From positions 1-6,852 of the forward strand of contig JALGTD010000080.1 of assembly GCA_029821515.1 (NCBI GenBank): a stretch of DNA of 6,852 bases, written 5' to 3'. Both the position numbers and the translations under genes were made by a program. This document shows, one piece after another, positions 1 through 5,012 of the stretch (its first letter is position 1; the number at the start of each line of letters is the position of its first letter). This stretch comes from Candidatus Zipacnadia bacterium (GTDB lineage Bacteria; Armatimonadota; Zipacnadia; Zipacnadales; Zipacnadaceae). Below the pieces are notes generated by a model, which had not been told where the DNA came from, ran no database searches, and worked only from the letters and a program-made list of their open reading frames with translations.

Positions 1-51
1 GAGGGTGGCCATACCGTCGGCGCCGGCGTCGTTACTAAAGTTGTGGAGTAG
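1..51 (+). CDS. tuf: Elongation factor Tu, C-terminal end (partial)
   Basis: Only the last 16 codons and a TAG stop are in the window. They read EGGHTVGAGVVTKVVE, the near-invariant C-terminus of EF-Tu domain 3 (the usual form is REGGRTVGAGVVTKI/VxE). EF-Tu is the GTPase that delivers aminoacyl-tRNA to the ribosomal A site in the cytosol. The next gene, rpmG, starts 11 nt after the stop, and the stop codon overlaps that gene's ribosome binding site (AGGG at 50-53), so the two are almost certainly cotranscribed. The identification rests on a short but very distinctive tail and on the classic tuf-rpmG-trnW-secE-nusG context. Confidence 0.93.
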   Translation, partial: EGGHTVGAGVVTKVVE

Positions 52-62
52 GGTTTTGACAT

Positions 63-224
63 ATGCCCCAAACTAAGATAATATTACAATGTAGCGAGTG
101 CGGAATGCGCAACTATGTAACCACCAAGAATAGGCAGAACGTGCCTGATAATCTGACGCTGAGCAAGTTCTGCCCCAAGTGTGGCCATCATACTAAGCAC
201 GAAGAAAAGCGCTTGCGCCGGTAG
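63..224 (+). CDS. rpmG: 50S ribosomal protein L33, zinc-binding (C+) type
   Basis: This 53-residue basic protein begins MPQTKIILQCSECGMRNYVT and has the full L33 layout. A first CxxC pair lies at residues 10 and 13, the YVTTKNRQN core at 18-26, and a second CxxC pair (CPKCG) at 37 and 40, followed by a basic tail ending KRLRR. Four cysteines make it the zinc-ribbon, or C+, form. Many bacteria carry a C- paralogue without cysteines that is used under zinc limitation, but none is seen here. L33 sits near the E site of the large subunit. The ATG start is supported by AGGG nine bases upstream, overlapping the tuf stop. It ends 33 nt before the tRNA gene. Confidence 0.95.
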   Translation: MPQTKIILQCSECGMRNYVTTKNRQNVPDNLTLSKFCPKCGHHTKHEEKRLRR

Positions 225-257
225 CCCGGTGGAATCAACATATTCCCCCGCCAGTGT

Positions 258-334
<77 letters not shown>

Positions 335-414
335 CAAGTTTTCTTAACACCATGTGGCTGTTGGTCTGGTTGTTGGGTGGCAGTTTCAGTTTGAATCTAT
401 TGTACCGATCTTAT

Positions 415-420
415 GGAGGG
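415..420 (+). promoter_or_regulatory. Ribosome binding site that selects the GTG start of secE
   Basis: GGAGGG at 415-420 is a strong Shine-Dalgarno sequence ten bases before GTG at 431. It overlaps the in-frame ATG at 413-415, so that ATG cannot be the start served by this site, and there is no purine-rich stretch ahead of the ATG. The GTG start is therefore preferred. Confidence 0.8.
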
Positions 421-430
421 TGCTACAATC

Positions 431-667
431 GTGGCTCGTTCGGCCAGCAAGCTTGGACTGCTGCAAAAACTTGCCCGCCCGTTTGTTAATCTCTGGGAAT
501 TTCTCCAGGACGTTCGTCACGAACTGGAGAGAGTCGTCTGGCCCAATCATGAGGACACCTGGACCTTTACTGTCATTGTACTAATTACGATAATAATAGT
601 GGGAATCTGGGTGGGAACACTAGACTGGATCTTCGCCCGTATTATGGGGATGCTGATGAACTTCTAG
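431..667 (+). CDS. secE: Preprotein translocase subunit SecE
   Basis: SecE is the small clamp subunit of the SecYEG channel in the inner membrane, holding the two halves of SecY together. The 78-residue protein is of the short, single-span type. It has a basic N-terminus, an amphipathic cytosolic helix (about 18-36), the family signature ELERVVWPNHEDT (31-43; family form ElkkVvWPsreeT), then one hydrophobic transmembrane segment at about 45-64 rich in Val and Ile. Starting at GTG 431 rather than the in-frame ATG at 413 is favoured by the GGAGGG site; the ATG would add six residues (MEGATI). secE-nusG adjacency is nearly universal in bacteria and supports the call. Confidence 0.93.
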   Translation: MARSASKLGLLQKLARPFVNLWEFLQDVRHELERVVWPNHEDTWTFTVIVLITIIIVGIWVGTLDWIFARIMGMLMNF

Positions 668-729
668 CGCAACAGTGCCCACCCGGGGAAACTCAGGGCA
701 GTATCATCGGGCATGAACGTGAATACACT

Positions 730-1248
730 ATGGAATGGTATATTGTACATACCCTAACGGGAAAAGAGAATGCCGTAAAGGCGACGATTGAAAAGACCGC
801 CGGAGCCAGGGATTGGAATCATTTGCTGGGGCGTATCCTGGTTCCGACCGAGACGGAAATACGGTCGTCCGGAGGCAAGCGCAATGAAGTCCAGCGCAAG
901 CTTTATCCCGGGTACCTGATCATTCAGGCCGAATTGACCAACGAACTACGCCACCTGATTGAGGACACTCCAGCGGTTACCCACTTCGTGGGCGCCTCCC
1001 ACGCTCCTGTGCCGCTGACTGAAGAAGAAGTATCCGAAATAATGAAGACCGTTGGCGAGGAGGGACGTACGCCCAAGGCTATCTGGGAGGAGGGCCAGAT
1101 AGTGCGAGTCACCGAGGGACCTTTCGCTGAGTTCAATGGCAAGATTACCGAAGTCAACATTGAACACGAAACAATCAAAGTGCTTATCACCATATTCGGA
1201 CGCGAGACGCCCGTCGAGCTTGACTTCACTCAAATAGAAGACCTGTAA
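730..1248 (+). CDS. nusG: Transcription termination/antitermination factor NusG
   Basis: NusG binds RNA polymerase and modulates pausing, Rho termination and coupling to the ribosome. The 172-residue protein has the two standard domains. The NGN domain (about 1-108) opens with MEWYIVHTLTGKENAVK and contains the RKLYPGYLII segment near residue 55 and the HFVG segment near 85. A C-terminal KOW domain (about 118-172) holds EEGQIVRVTEGPFAEFNGKI followed by the IFGRETPVELDFTQIE ending. The length is typical of the compact NusG form without insertions. The start is set by homology, because upstream of ATG 730 there is no good Shine-Dalgarno sequence. It follows secE by 62 nt and precedes rplK by 64 nt. 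Confidence 0.96.
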   Translation: MEWYIVHTLTGKENAVKATIEKTAGARDWNHLLGRILVPTETEIRSSGGKRNEVQRKLYPGYLIIQAELTNELRHLIEDTPAVTHFVGASHAPVPLTEEEVSEIMKTVGEEGRTPKAIWEEGQIVRVTEGPFAEFNGKITEVNIEHETIKVLITIFGRETPVELDFTQIEDL

Positions 1249-1255
1249 ATTCTAC

Positions 1256-1272
1256 CGGCGACTGCTTCGCCG
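1256..1272 (+). other. Small hairpin in the nusG-rplK gap
   Basis: CGGCGA (1256-1261) and TCGCCG (1267-1272) form a perfect 6-bp stem with a 5-nt loop, eight bases after the nusG stop. No T-run follows, so it is not a rho-independent terminator. It may mark an RNA processing or stability element, or belong to an rplKA leader where L1 commonly autoregulates in other bacteria. The sequence alone does not decide. Confidence 0.4.
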
Positions 1273-1312
1273 TCTCAGTTACTGGATGAATACGACAATT
1301 CAGGAGTAGGTT

Positions 1313-1738
1313 ATGGCCAAGAAAGTGCTGACAACAATTAAGATGCACGTTCCTGCGGGGAAAGCTAATCCGGCGCCGCCAGTCGGTCCGACCCTGGGCC
1401 AGCACGGCGTAAATATTATGGAGTTTTGTAAGACCTTTAACGAGCAGACCGCCGATCAGATGGGCGACATCATTCCAGTAGAACTAACCGTTTATGTTGA
1501 CCACAGTTTCAGTTTTATCACCAAGACTCCACCGGCGGCCAGCCTGCTCAAGAAGGCTGCAGGTATTGAGGCAGCCTCTGGTATGCCCAGCCGGGAGACA
1601 GTAGCAGAAGTCAGCCGCGAGCAAGTTCGCCAGATTGCCGAAGAGAAAATGGAAGACCTTAACGCCCGCGACATTGAGGCGGCTACACGCATCATCGAGG
1701 GCACCGCCCGCAGTATGGGCATAAAGGTGGTTGACTGA
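1313..1738 (+). CDS. rplK: 50S ribosomal protein L11
   Basis: L11 binds the GTPase-associated region of 23S rRNA together with the L10-L12 stalk and is needed for factor function and the stringent response. The 141-residue protein has the usual family length. The N-terminal domain carries the proline-rich segment PAGKANPAPPVGPTLGQHGV (about 15-34), which in this family is the linker and factor-facing face. The C-terminal rRNA-binding domain (about 70-141) starts at ITKTPPAASLLKKAAG and ends with GTARSMGIKVVD. AGGAG at 1302-1306, six bases before the ATG, fixes the start. It ends in TGA, showing that TGA is a stop in this organism. rplA follows by 39 nt. Confidence 0.97.
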   Translation: MAKKVLTTIKMHVPAGKANPAPPVGPTLGQHGVNIMEFCKTFNEQTADQMGDIIPVELTVYVDHSFSFITKTPPAASLLKKAAGIEAASGMPSRETVAEVSREQVRQIAEEKMEDLNARDIEAATRIIEGTARSMGIKVVD

Positions 1739-1777
1739 CAGTCCAGATAGCTAGCGCGTAAGTTGGAGAGACGATAT

Positions 1778-2470
1778 ATGGCCAATGCAAGCAGACGTTA
1801 CCAGGAAGCTTACGAAAAAATAGACCGGACGCTGCAATATCCACTGGACGAAGCGATTGGGCTGGTCAAGGAAACAGCTTCGGCCAACTTTGACGAGACG
1901 GTTGAGGTGCATATCAAGCTGGGAGCTGATCCCACCAAGGGCGACCAGACCGTGCGAGGCACGATAGTCTTGCCCCATGGCACCGGTAAGGTTCCCAAGG
2001 TGGCCGTATTCGCCCCCGGTGAGATGGCTAAGGAAGTCCAGGATGCCGGGGCAGATCGGGTCGGTGATGAGGACCTGGTGGAGGCCATAGAAGAAGGCTG
2101 GGATGATTTCGATATTCTGGTCGCTCACCCCCAGATGATGGGTCTGATCGGCTCGCGACTTGGCCCCATCCTGGGCCCGCGCATGCCCAGCAAGAAGGCA
2201 GGCAATATTACGCCCGACGTCGTCCGGGCCGTCGAAGACCTCAAGGGAGGTCGGGTGGAATACCGTATGGATCGCGGGGGCGTTATCCATCTGCCGGTGG
2301 GCAGGGTCTCCTTCGATGACGAGCAACTCCACGAGAATATCGTTACTGTGATTGAAACCGTTCAGGCAGCCCGGCCTTCAGCGGTTACCGGGCGCTTTAT
2401 GCACAGTGCCACATTGTCAGCAACTATGGGCCCGGGGATCAAGCTTGACTTGTCCAGCCTGACAGGATAA
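1778..2470 (+). CDS. rplA: 50S ribosomal protein L1
   Basis: L1 forms the mobile stalk at the E site that guides deacylated tRNA out of the ribosome. In many bacteria it also represses its own operon. The 230-residue protein matches the family length. It shows HIKLGADPTKGDQTVRGTIV (about 45-64), the HGTGK turn (67-71), the SRLGPILGPRMPSKKAGNIT rRNA-contact region in the middle, and the closing SATLSATMGPGIKLD block. The ATG at 1778 is chosen because GGAGAG at 1765-1770 lies seven bases ahead. The in-frame TTG at 1763 would add only MERRY and overlaps that ribosome binding site. It is followed not by rplJ directly but by a 226-nt regulated leader. Confidence 0.97.
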   Translation: MANASRRYQEAYEKIDRTLQYPLDEAIGLVKETASANFDETVEVHIKLGADPTKGDQTVRGTIVLPHGTGKVPKVAVFAPGEMAKEVQDAGADRVGDEDLVEAIEEGWDDFDILVAHPQMMGLIGSRLGPILGPRMPSKKAGNITPDVVRAVEDLKGGRVEYRMDRGGVIHLPVGRVSFDDEQLHENIVTVIETVQAARPSAVTGRFMHSATLSATMGPGIKLDLSSLTG

Positions 2471-2481
2471 GGCAGCGGGTC

Positions 2482-2510
2482 TTGCATACTTGGGCAAGGC
2501 AATGTATAAT
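2482..2510 (+). promoter_or_regulatory. Predicted sigma-70-type promoter of the rplJL unit
   Basis: A perfect -10 hexamer TATAAT lies at 2505-2510. A weaker -35, TTGCAT (2482-2487), stands exactly 17 bases upstream. Transcription would start near 2517, giving a leader of about 180 nt that begins just before the L10 leader RNA. The position right after the rplA stop agrees with a separate rplJL promoter as known in other bacteria. Transcripts from upstream genes may also read through. Confidence 0.65.
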
Positions 2511-2599
2511 GGCAGCGTTGTAGTTAGCAATTTGTCCAACAAAAAAGCGATATTGACCGAAGACAGCCGGTTCGCCAGCAGTGTTTAATGGGCATCAGC

Positions 2600-2654
2600 C
2601 CGCCTGCCGAGGTCGAAGTAAGCCCGAACTTCACGGGAGCTTCCTCGGCGGCGG
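2600..2654 (+). promoter_or_regulatory. Predicted antiterminator helix of the rplJL attenuator
   Basis: CCGCC-T-GCCGAGG (2600-2612) pairs with CCTCGGC-GGCGG (2643-2654), giving 12 base pairs broken only by one bulged T. A nested hairpin, CCCG (2623-2626) with CGGG (2634-2637), sits in its loop. The 5' arm is part of the L10-binding element. The 3' arm and the nested hairpin use the loop and the 5' arm of the terminator. This helix therefore cannot coexist with either of the other two structures, as expected of an antiterminator. Confidence 0.65.
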
Positions 2655-2670
2655 CTCTCGTTTTGTGTTG
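2634..2670 (+). terminator. Predicted intrinsic attenuator-terminator upstream of rplJ
   Basis: CGGGAGC (2634-2640) pairs with GCTCTCG (2654-2660) to give a 7-bp stem with one G-U pair and a 13-nt loop. It is followed at once by TTTTGTGTTG (2661-2670). The position, 26 nt before the rplJ start and immediately 3' of the L10 leader, points to a conditional terminator rather than the end of an upstream unit. The stem is short and the T-run imperfect, so it may be a moderate terminator. Confidence 0.62.
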
Positions 2671-2696
2671 TAACTGCTCTAACAGGAGAGAAATTT

Positions 2697-3230
2697 ATGC
2701 CGACATCTGAGAAAGAAGCTCTAGTTGCTGAACTACGCCAGGCAACTGAAGAAAGCGAAAGCATCTATCTCGCCGACTTCCGCCACCTTAACGTCGCGGA
2801 GATGAACGAGCTACGCGGCCAGATTCTGGAACATCAGGCCTACCTGCGCGTTGCCAAGAATCGTTTACTGAAGTTAGCCTTCGCCGGCACGGATGCGGAG
2901 GAACTTAGCAAGTATCTGACTGGTCCGACTGCCGTGGCCTTCTGCGAAAGCGACCCCATTGTGGTCGCCAAGATACTCACCAAATTTGGCCAGGGCCACG
3001 AGCACCTGGCCATCAAGGCGGGCCTATTCGATGGCATGATATTCGACCAGGAACAGATGGTGCGCATCGCTAAATTGCCGCCGCGTGATCAACTCCTGGC
3101 CCAGCTTCTCGCTAGCCTCATCGGGCCAGCTAGCTCTCTGGTCAATTTGCTGGGGGCAGTCACCTCCCAGTTTGTATTCACTCTCGAGGCAGTTGCGGAC
3201 AAACGCAAGCAGGAAGAAGAAGAGCAATAG
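2697..3230 (+). CDS. rplJ: 50S ribosomal protein L10
   Basis: L10 is the base of the ribosomal stalk: its N-terminal domain binds 23S rRNA and its C-terminal helix holds L7/L12 dimers. The 177-residue protein shows the N-terminal globular domain with ADFRHLNVAEMNELR (26-40), the VAKNRLLKLA motif (52-61) and LTGPTAVAF (74-82). A C-terminal amphipathic helix (about 133-170) fits L12 dimer binding, followed by a charged KRKQEEEEQ tail. AGGAG at 2684-2688, eight bases before the ATG, supports the start. It is likely autoregulated through the leader upstream, and rplL follows after 49 nt. Confidence 0.97.
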   Translation: MPTSEKEALVAELRQATEESESIYLADFRHLNVAEMNELRGQILEHQAYLRVAKNRLLKLAFAGTDAEELSKYLTGPTAVAFCESDPIVVAKILTKFGQGHEHLAIKAGLFDGMIFDQEQMVRIAKLPPRDQLLAQLLASLIGPASSLVNLLGAVTSQFVFTLEAVADKRKQEEEEQ

Positions 3231-3266
3231 CCCTACCATAGATTATTCATTGACAAAGTCTATACC

Positions 3267-3273
3267 AAGGAGG
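3267..3273 (+). promoter_or_regulatory. Strong ribosome binding site of rplL
   Basis: AAGGAGG at 3267-3273 is a near-perfect anti-SD match. Two tandem ATG codons follow at 3277 and 3280. The spacing is three bases to the first and six to the second, so the second is favoured. Such a strong site fits the need for about four L12 copies per ribosome, against one L10. Confidence 0.8.
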
Positions 3274-3279
3274 ATAATG

Positions 3280-3657
3280 ATGGCTGTTGACGAAATCATT
3301 GAGCAGATCAACGAACTGAGCGTGCTGGAGCTGGTCGAGCTGAAGGAAAAGCTCGAGGAGCAGTGGGGTGTGGAGGCAATGGCGCCAGTTGTTGCAGCGG
3401 CTGCACCAGGAGGCGCTGAGGCGGGCGGCGAAGCGGAAGAGAAAGATGTTTTCGACGTGAGAATCGACGACTTCGGCGAGGAGAAAATCCAGGTTATCAA
3501 GGCCGTTCGCGAACTGACCAGTCTCGGTTTGAAAGAAGCCAAGGAACTGGTGGAGTCAGTCCCTGAGGCCATGGTAGCAGAAGGTGTAGGCAAGGAGGAA
3601 GCCGAAAGTATTAAGGAGAAACTGGAAGAGGTCGGCGCAAGCGTAGTGCTACAGTAG
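3280..3657 (+). CDS. rplL: 50S ribosomal protein L7/L12
   Basis: L7/L12 is the multicopy stalk protein that recruits and activates translational GTPases. The 125-residue acidic protein has an N-terminal dimerisation domain (about 1-31, MAVDEIIEQINELSVLELVE). An Ala/Gly-rich hinge follows at about 38-57 (VVAAAAPGGAEAGGEA). The C-terminal factor-binding domain (about 58-125) contains KIQVIKAVRELTSLGLKEAK and LVESVPEAM. The start is taken at the second of two adjacent ATG codons because of its spacing from AAGGAGG; beginning at 3277 would add one Met. There is no terminator after its stop, and an unrelated gene rather than rpoB starts 21 nt downstream. Confidence 0.97.
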   Translation: MAVDEIIEQINELSVLELVELKEKLEEQWGVEAMAPVVAAAAPGGAEAGGEAEEKDVFDVRIDDFGEEKIQVIKAVRELTSLGLKEAKELVESVPEAMVAEGVGKEEAESIKEKLEEVGASVVLQ

Positions 3658-3678
3658 CAAGAGCAAGGGTGAACGATA

Positions 3679-4536
3679 ATGCCTGAAGACAGTAATGAGG
3701 CAATCTGGCATCTTCTCAGTCAGTACTATCAGATGCCTGCTCCCTCGCCGCTCAGCCAGGCAATGTGTCAACTGATTGCCGAGTATGCGACCGGCGACGA
3801 CACACACTATATGCCACAGCTTCTCGCCAAGTTCCTTAATTGTGAGCTGAGATATCACCGCCAGGTGCAAGAGTTCCCCAACAGGGAAATGCTGAGCGCT
3901 GCGGACATAAAATCGCTGGCCGGCAAACGGGGTATTGCTCTGCGAGATATAATCGAGCAGACTAAAGGTGCGGCGGTAGAGACCGACAGCAACGAGATTG
4001 CCCGCCAATTGCTACTTGCAGAGTGTTACCAGCAGATTCAGCAGCCCGACAAGGTGGTCGCTCATCTGGAAAATGCTATAGAAAACGGCGCCGAGGAGCC
4101 AGTGGTTTACTTCGCATTGGGCTACAATCGCTACCGCCTGGCCATTGAGAGTTTTGCTAAAGTTCTCCAGATCGCTGGGCACAACTCTGACGCGCAGCTA
4201 ATCAGCTTCCAAAAAGCTTGTTTGCACGCTGTGTCGGCCTTCGAGAATGCCCTGACCGGTCACCGAAGCGACGGCGAAGTCTATGAATGGATAGGCCGCG
4301 TGCTGAAAGCCGCCGGATTTGAGGATGCTGGCGACAAGGCATTTGACAAAGCCGACGATTTAGCATATAGTGAGGCTACTGGTTACGACTTGGCAGGCTC
4401 AGAGACTAGCGAAGAATGGGCCCAGCAGCTAGGGCCAATTACGCAAGAAGAAATCGACCAATTCGCCGAACTGCTGAAACGAAGCCGTGACGTTGCAGAG
4501 TTGTTGCCGGATAGCCGTCGAGAAGGTGGCGAATAG
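3679..4536 (+). CDS. Unrecognised TPR-like helical repeat protein coupled to rplL
   Basis: I do not recognise this 285-residue protein. It has no signal peptide or membrane segment and is acidic, so it is probably cytosolic. The N-terminal part (about 1-104) looks helical and includes LAGKRGIALRDIIEQTKG (80-97), which matches no motif I know. Residues 107-138 (ARQLLLAECYQQIQ with following VVAHLENAIENGA) have the small/large spacing of a tetratricopeptide repeat. A second, degenerate unit spans about 141-192, and a third lies at 200-230 (EVYEWIGRVLKAAGFEDAG then AFDKADDLA). The C-terminus is charged and ends SRREGGE. AAGGG at 3665-3669 stands nine bases before the ATG. It begins 21 nt after rplL with no terminator, so it is likely cotranscribed with rplJL, in the slot where rpoB is usual. 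TPR folds usually mediate protein contacts, but the partner here is unknown. Confidence 0.85.
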   Translation: MPEDSNEAIWHLLSQYYQMPAPSPLSQAMCQLIAEYATGDDTHYMPQLLAKFLNCELRYHRQVQEFPNREMLSAADIKSLAGKRGIALRDIIEQTKGAAVETDSNEIARQLLLAECYQQIQQPDKVVAHLENAIENGAEEPVVYFALGYNRYRLAIESFAKVLQIAGHNSDAQLISFQKACLHAVSAFENALTGHRSDGEVYEWIGRVLKAAGFEDAGDKAFDKADDLAYSEATGYDLAGSETSEEWAQQLGPITQEEIDQFAELLKRSRDVAELLPDSRREGGE

Positions 4537-4590
4537 ACTGCTGTCGGCTGATAGCCTGATATATTGATAGGTTGACTACACTTAGCCTAA

Positions 4591-4608
4591 ACAGCGCCTT
4601 GGCGCTGT
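4591..4608 (+). other. Perfect hairpin in the gap before the lipoprotein gene
   Basis: ACAGCGCC (4591-4598) and GGCGCTGT (4601-4608) are exact inverted copies separated by TT. In RNA this gives a 7-bp stem with a CTTG tetraloop. No T-run follows on either strand, so it is not a standard intrinsic terminator. It may stabilise or process the transcript between the TPR-like gene and the lipoprotein gene, or be a symmetric protein-binding site. The rest of the 105-nt gap (4537-4641) shows no clear promoter. Confidence 0.5.
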
Positions 4609-4641
4609 GCAAATAGAACAACACAGAGGAGGGTCTATATC

Positions 4642-4893
4642 GTGTACCGCAAGCTGATGATGTTGATGGCTGTCGTAGCCGTACTGGGATTGGCGATAGG
4701 ACTGGTGGGCTGTCCCCAGAAGGCAGCTCCGCCTACGGGAGTAGGAGGTTCGGCACGTCCAGGAGGCGCACCAGGAGGACCGCCAGGCCCACCACTCATA
4801 GAAGAGGAAGTACCTGCAGAAGAAGCGCCTGCAGAAGAAGCGCCTGCAGAAGAAGCACCTGCAGAAGAGGCACCAGCAGCGCCTGGTGAATAG
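4642..4893 (+). CDS. Small putative lipoprotein with Pro/Gly-rich linker and PAEEA repeats
   Basis: This 83-residue protein starts at GTG 4642, with AGGAGG at 4627-4632 nine bases ahead. Residues 1-23 form a lipoprotein signal peptide: basic YRK, a hydrophobic core from about 5 to 22, and the lipobox LVGC with Cys24 as the expected lipidated residue after signal peptidase II cleavage. The mature part has no folded domain that I can see. It has a Pro/Gly-rich stretch (PGGAPGGPPGPP, about 43-54), then an acidic tail of PAEEA units ending APAAPGE. It resembles unstructured spacers of envelope proteins, but the function is unknown. It is the last gene before the terminator and lies 105 nt after the TPR-like gene, so it may share its transcript. 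The good ribosome binding site and lipobox argue for a real gene despite its low complexity. Confidence 0.75.
   Translation: MYRKLMMLMAVVAVLGLAIGLVGCPQKAAPPTGVGGSARPGGAPGGPPGPPLIEEEVPAEEAPAEEAPAEEAPAEEAPAAPGE
4813..4872 (+). repeat. 15-bp in-frame tandem repeat, four units
   Basis: Four head-to-tail copies of CCTGCAGAAGAAGCG run from 4813 to 4872. The first two are identical, the third has one change in its last base, and the fourth has two changes. Each encodes PAEEA in the C-terminal tail of the small lipoprotein. The 15-bp length keeps the frame, so slippage would lengthen or shorten the tail by five residues without breaking the gene. Confidence 0.95.
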
Positions 4894-4951
4894 GACACCG
4901 CTCGCTATCGGTGCGTACGTTGCCCTAGTGCACCAAACGCAGCAACGAACA

Positions 4952-4987
4952 AGTCCCGCTCCATCAATGGAGCGGGACTCCTTTTTT
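4952..4987 (+). terminator. Strong rho-independent terminator between convergent units
   Basis: AGTCCCGCTCCA (4952-4963) pairs perfectly with TGGAGCGGGACT (4968-4979) around a TCAA loop, giving 12 bp, and CC then TTTTTT (4982-4987) follows. It ends the + strand unit 58 nt after the lipoprotein stop. On the - strand the same stem lies 33 nt after the proB stop and is followed by TTGTTCGTTG, a weaker U-rich tract, so it may act in both directions with better efficiency on the + strand. Confidence 0.93.
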
Positions 4988-5012
4988 GTCCTGCACCGGG
5001 CCGCTTCGCTAT

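Larger units (their letters stand above)
2517..2696 (+). ncRNA. L10 leader RNA (ribosomal protein L10-L12 autoregulatory element)
   Basis: The non-coding leader of rplJ carries the conserved L10-leader signature: GACCGAAGACAGC at 2555-2567 and, 35 nt later, CCTGCCGAGGTC at 2603-2614. The ends GACC and GGTC can close a multi-branch structure. It contains a GCCGG/CCAGC arm with one mismatch (2566-2579, TTCG loop) and a GGGC-ATCA-GCCC arm (2590-2601). In this family the L10(L12)4 complex binds the leader because it mimics its 23S rRNA site, and excess protein lowers rplJL expression. Downstream sequences can refold into an antiterminator and a terminator, listed separately. The family call rests on motif recall rather than a covariance model search. 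Confidence 0.85.

Noticed and set aside
374..401. Possible promoter between tRNA-Trp and secE (TTGGGT, 16-bp gap, TCTATT)
   Set aside because: Only 3 of 6 and 4 of 6 consensus matches. This is common by chance in a T-rich stretch, and read-through from tuf explains expression of secE.
1751..2332. 193-codon - strand frame opposite rplA
   Set aside because: It is fully antisense to a well-conserved L1 gene, resembles no family I know and has no supporting start signals. It is an open frame from codon bias.
3250..3266. TTGACA followed by TATACC before rplL
   Set aside because: The hexamers are only five bases apart, far too close for a sigma-70 promoter. The stretch also sits within the rplJ-rplL gap of one operon.
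4564..4593. TTGATA/TAAACA or TTGACT as a promoter for the lipoprotein gene
   Set aside because: The -35-like boxes are good, but no acceptable -10 lies 16-18 bases downstream: TAAACA matches only three positions, and TTGACT faces GC-rich hairpin sequence.
4635..4898. Ser/Ala/Gly-rich - strand frame antisense to the lipoprotein gene
   Set aside because: It is the mirror of the 15-bp repeat and the Pro/Gly codons. The + strand frame has a lipobox and a good Shine-Dalgarno sequence, while this one has neither.
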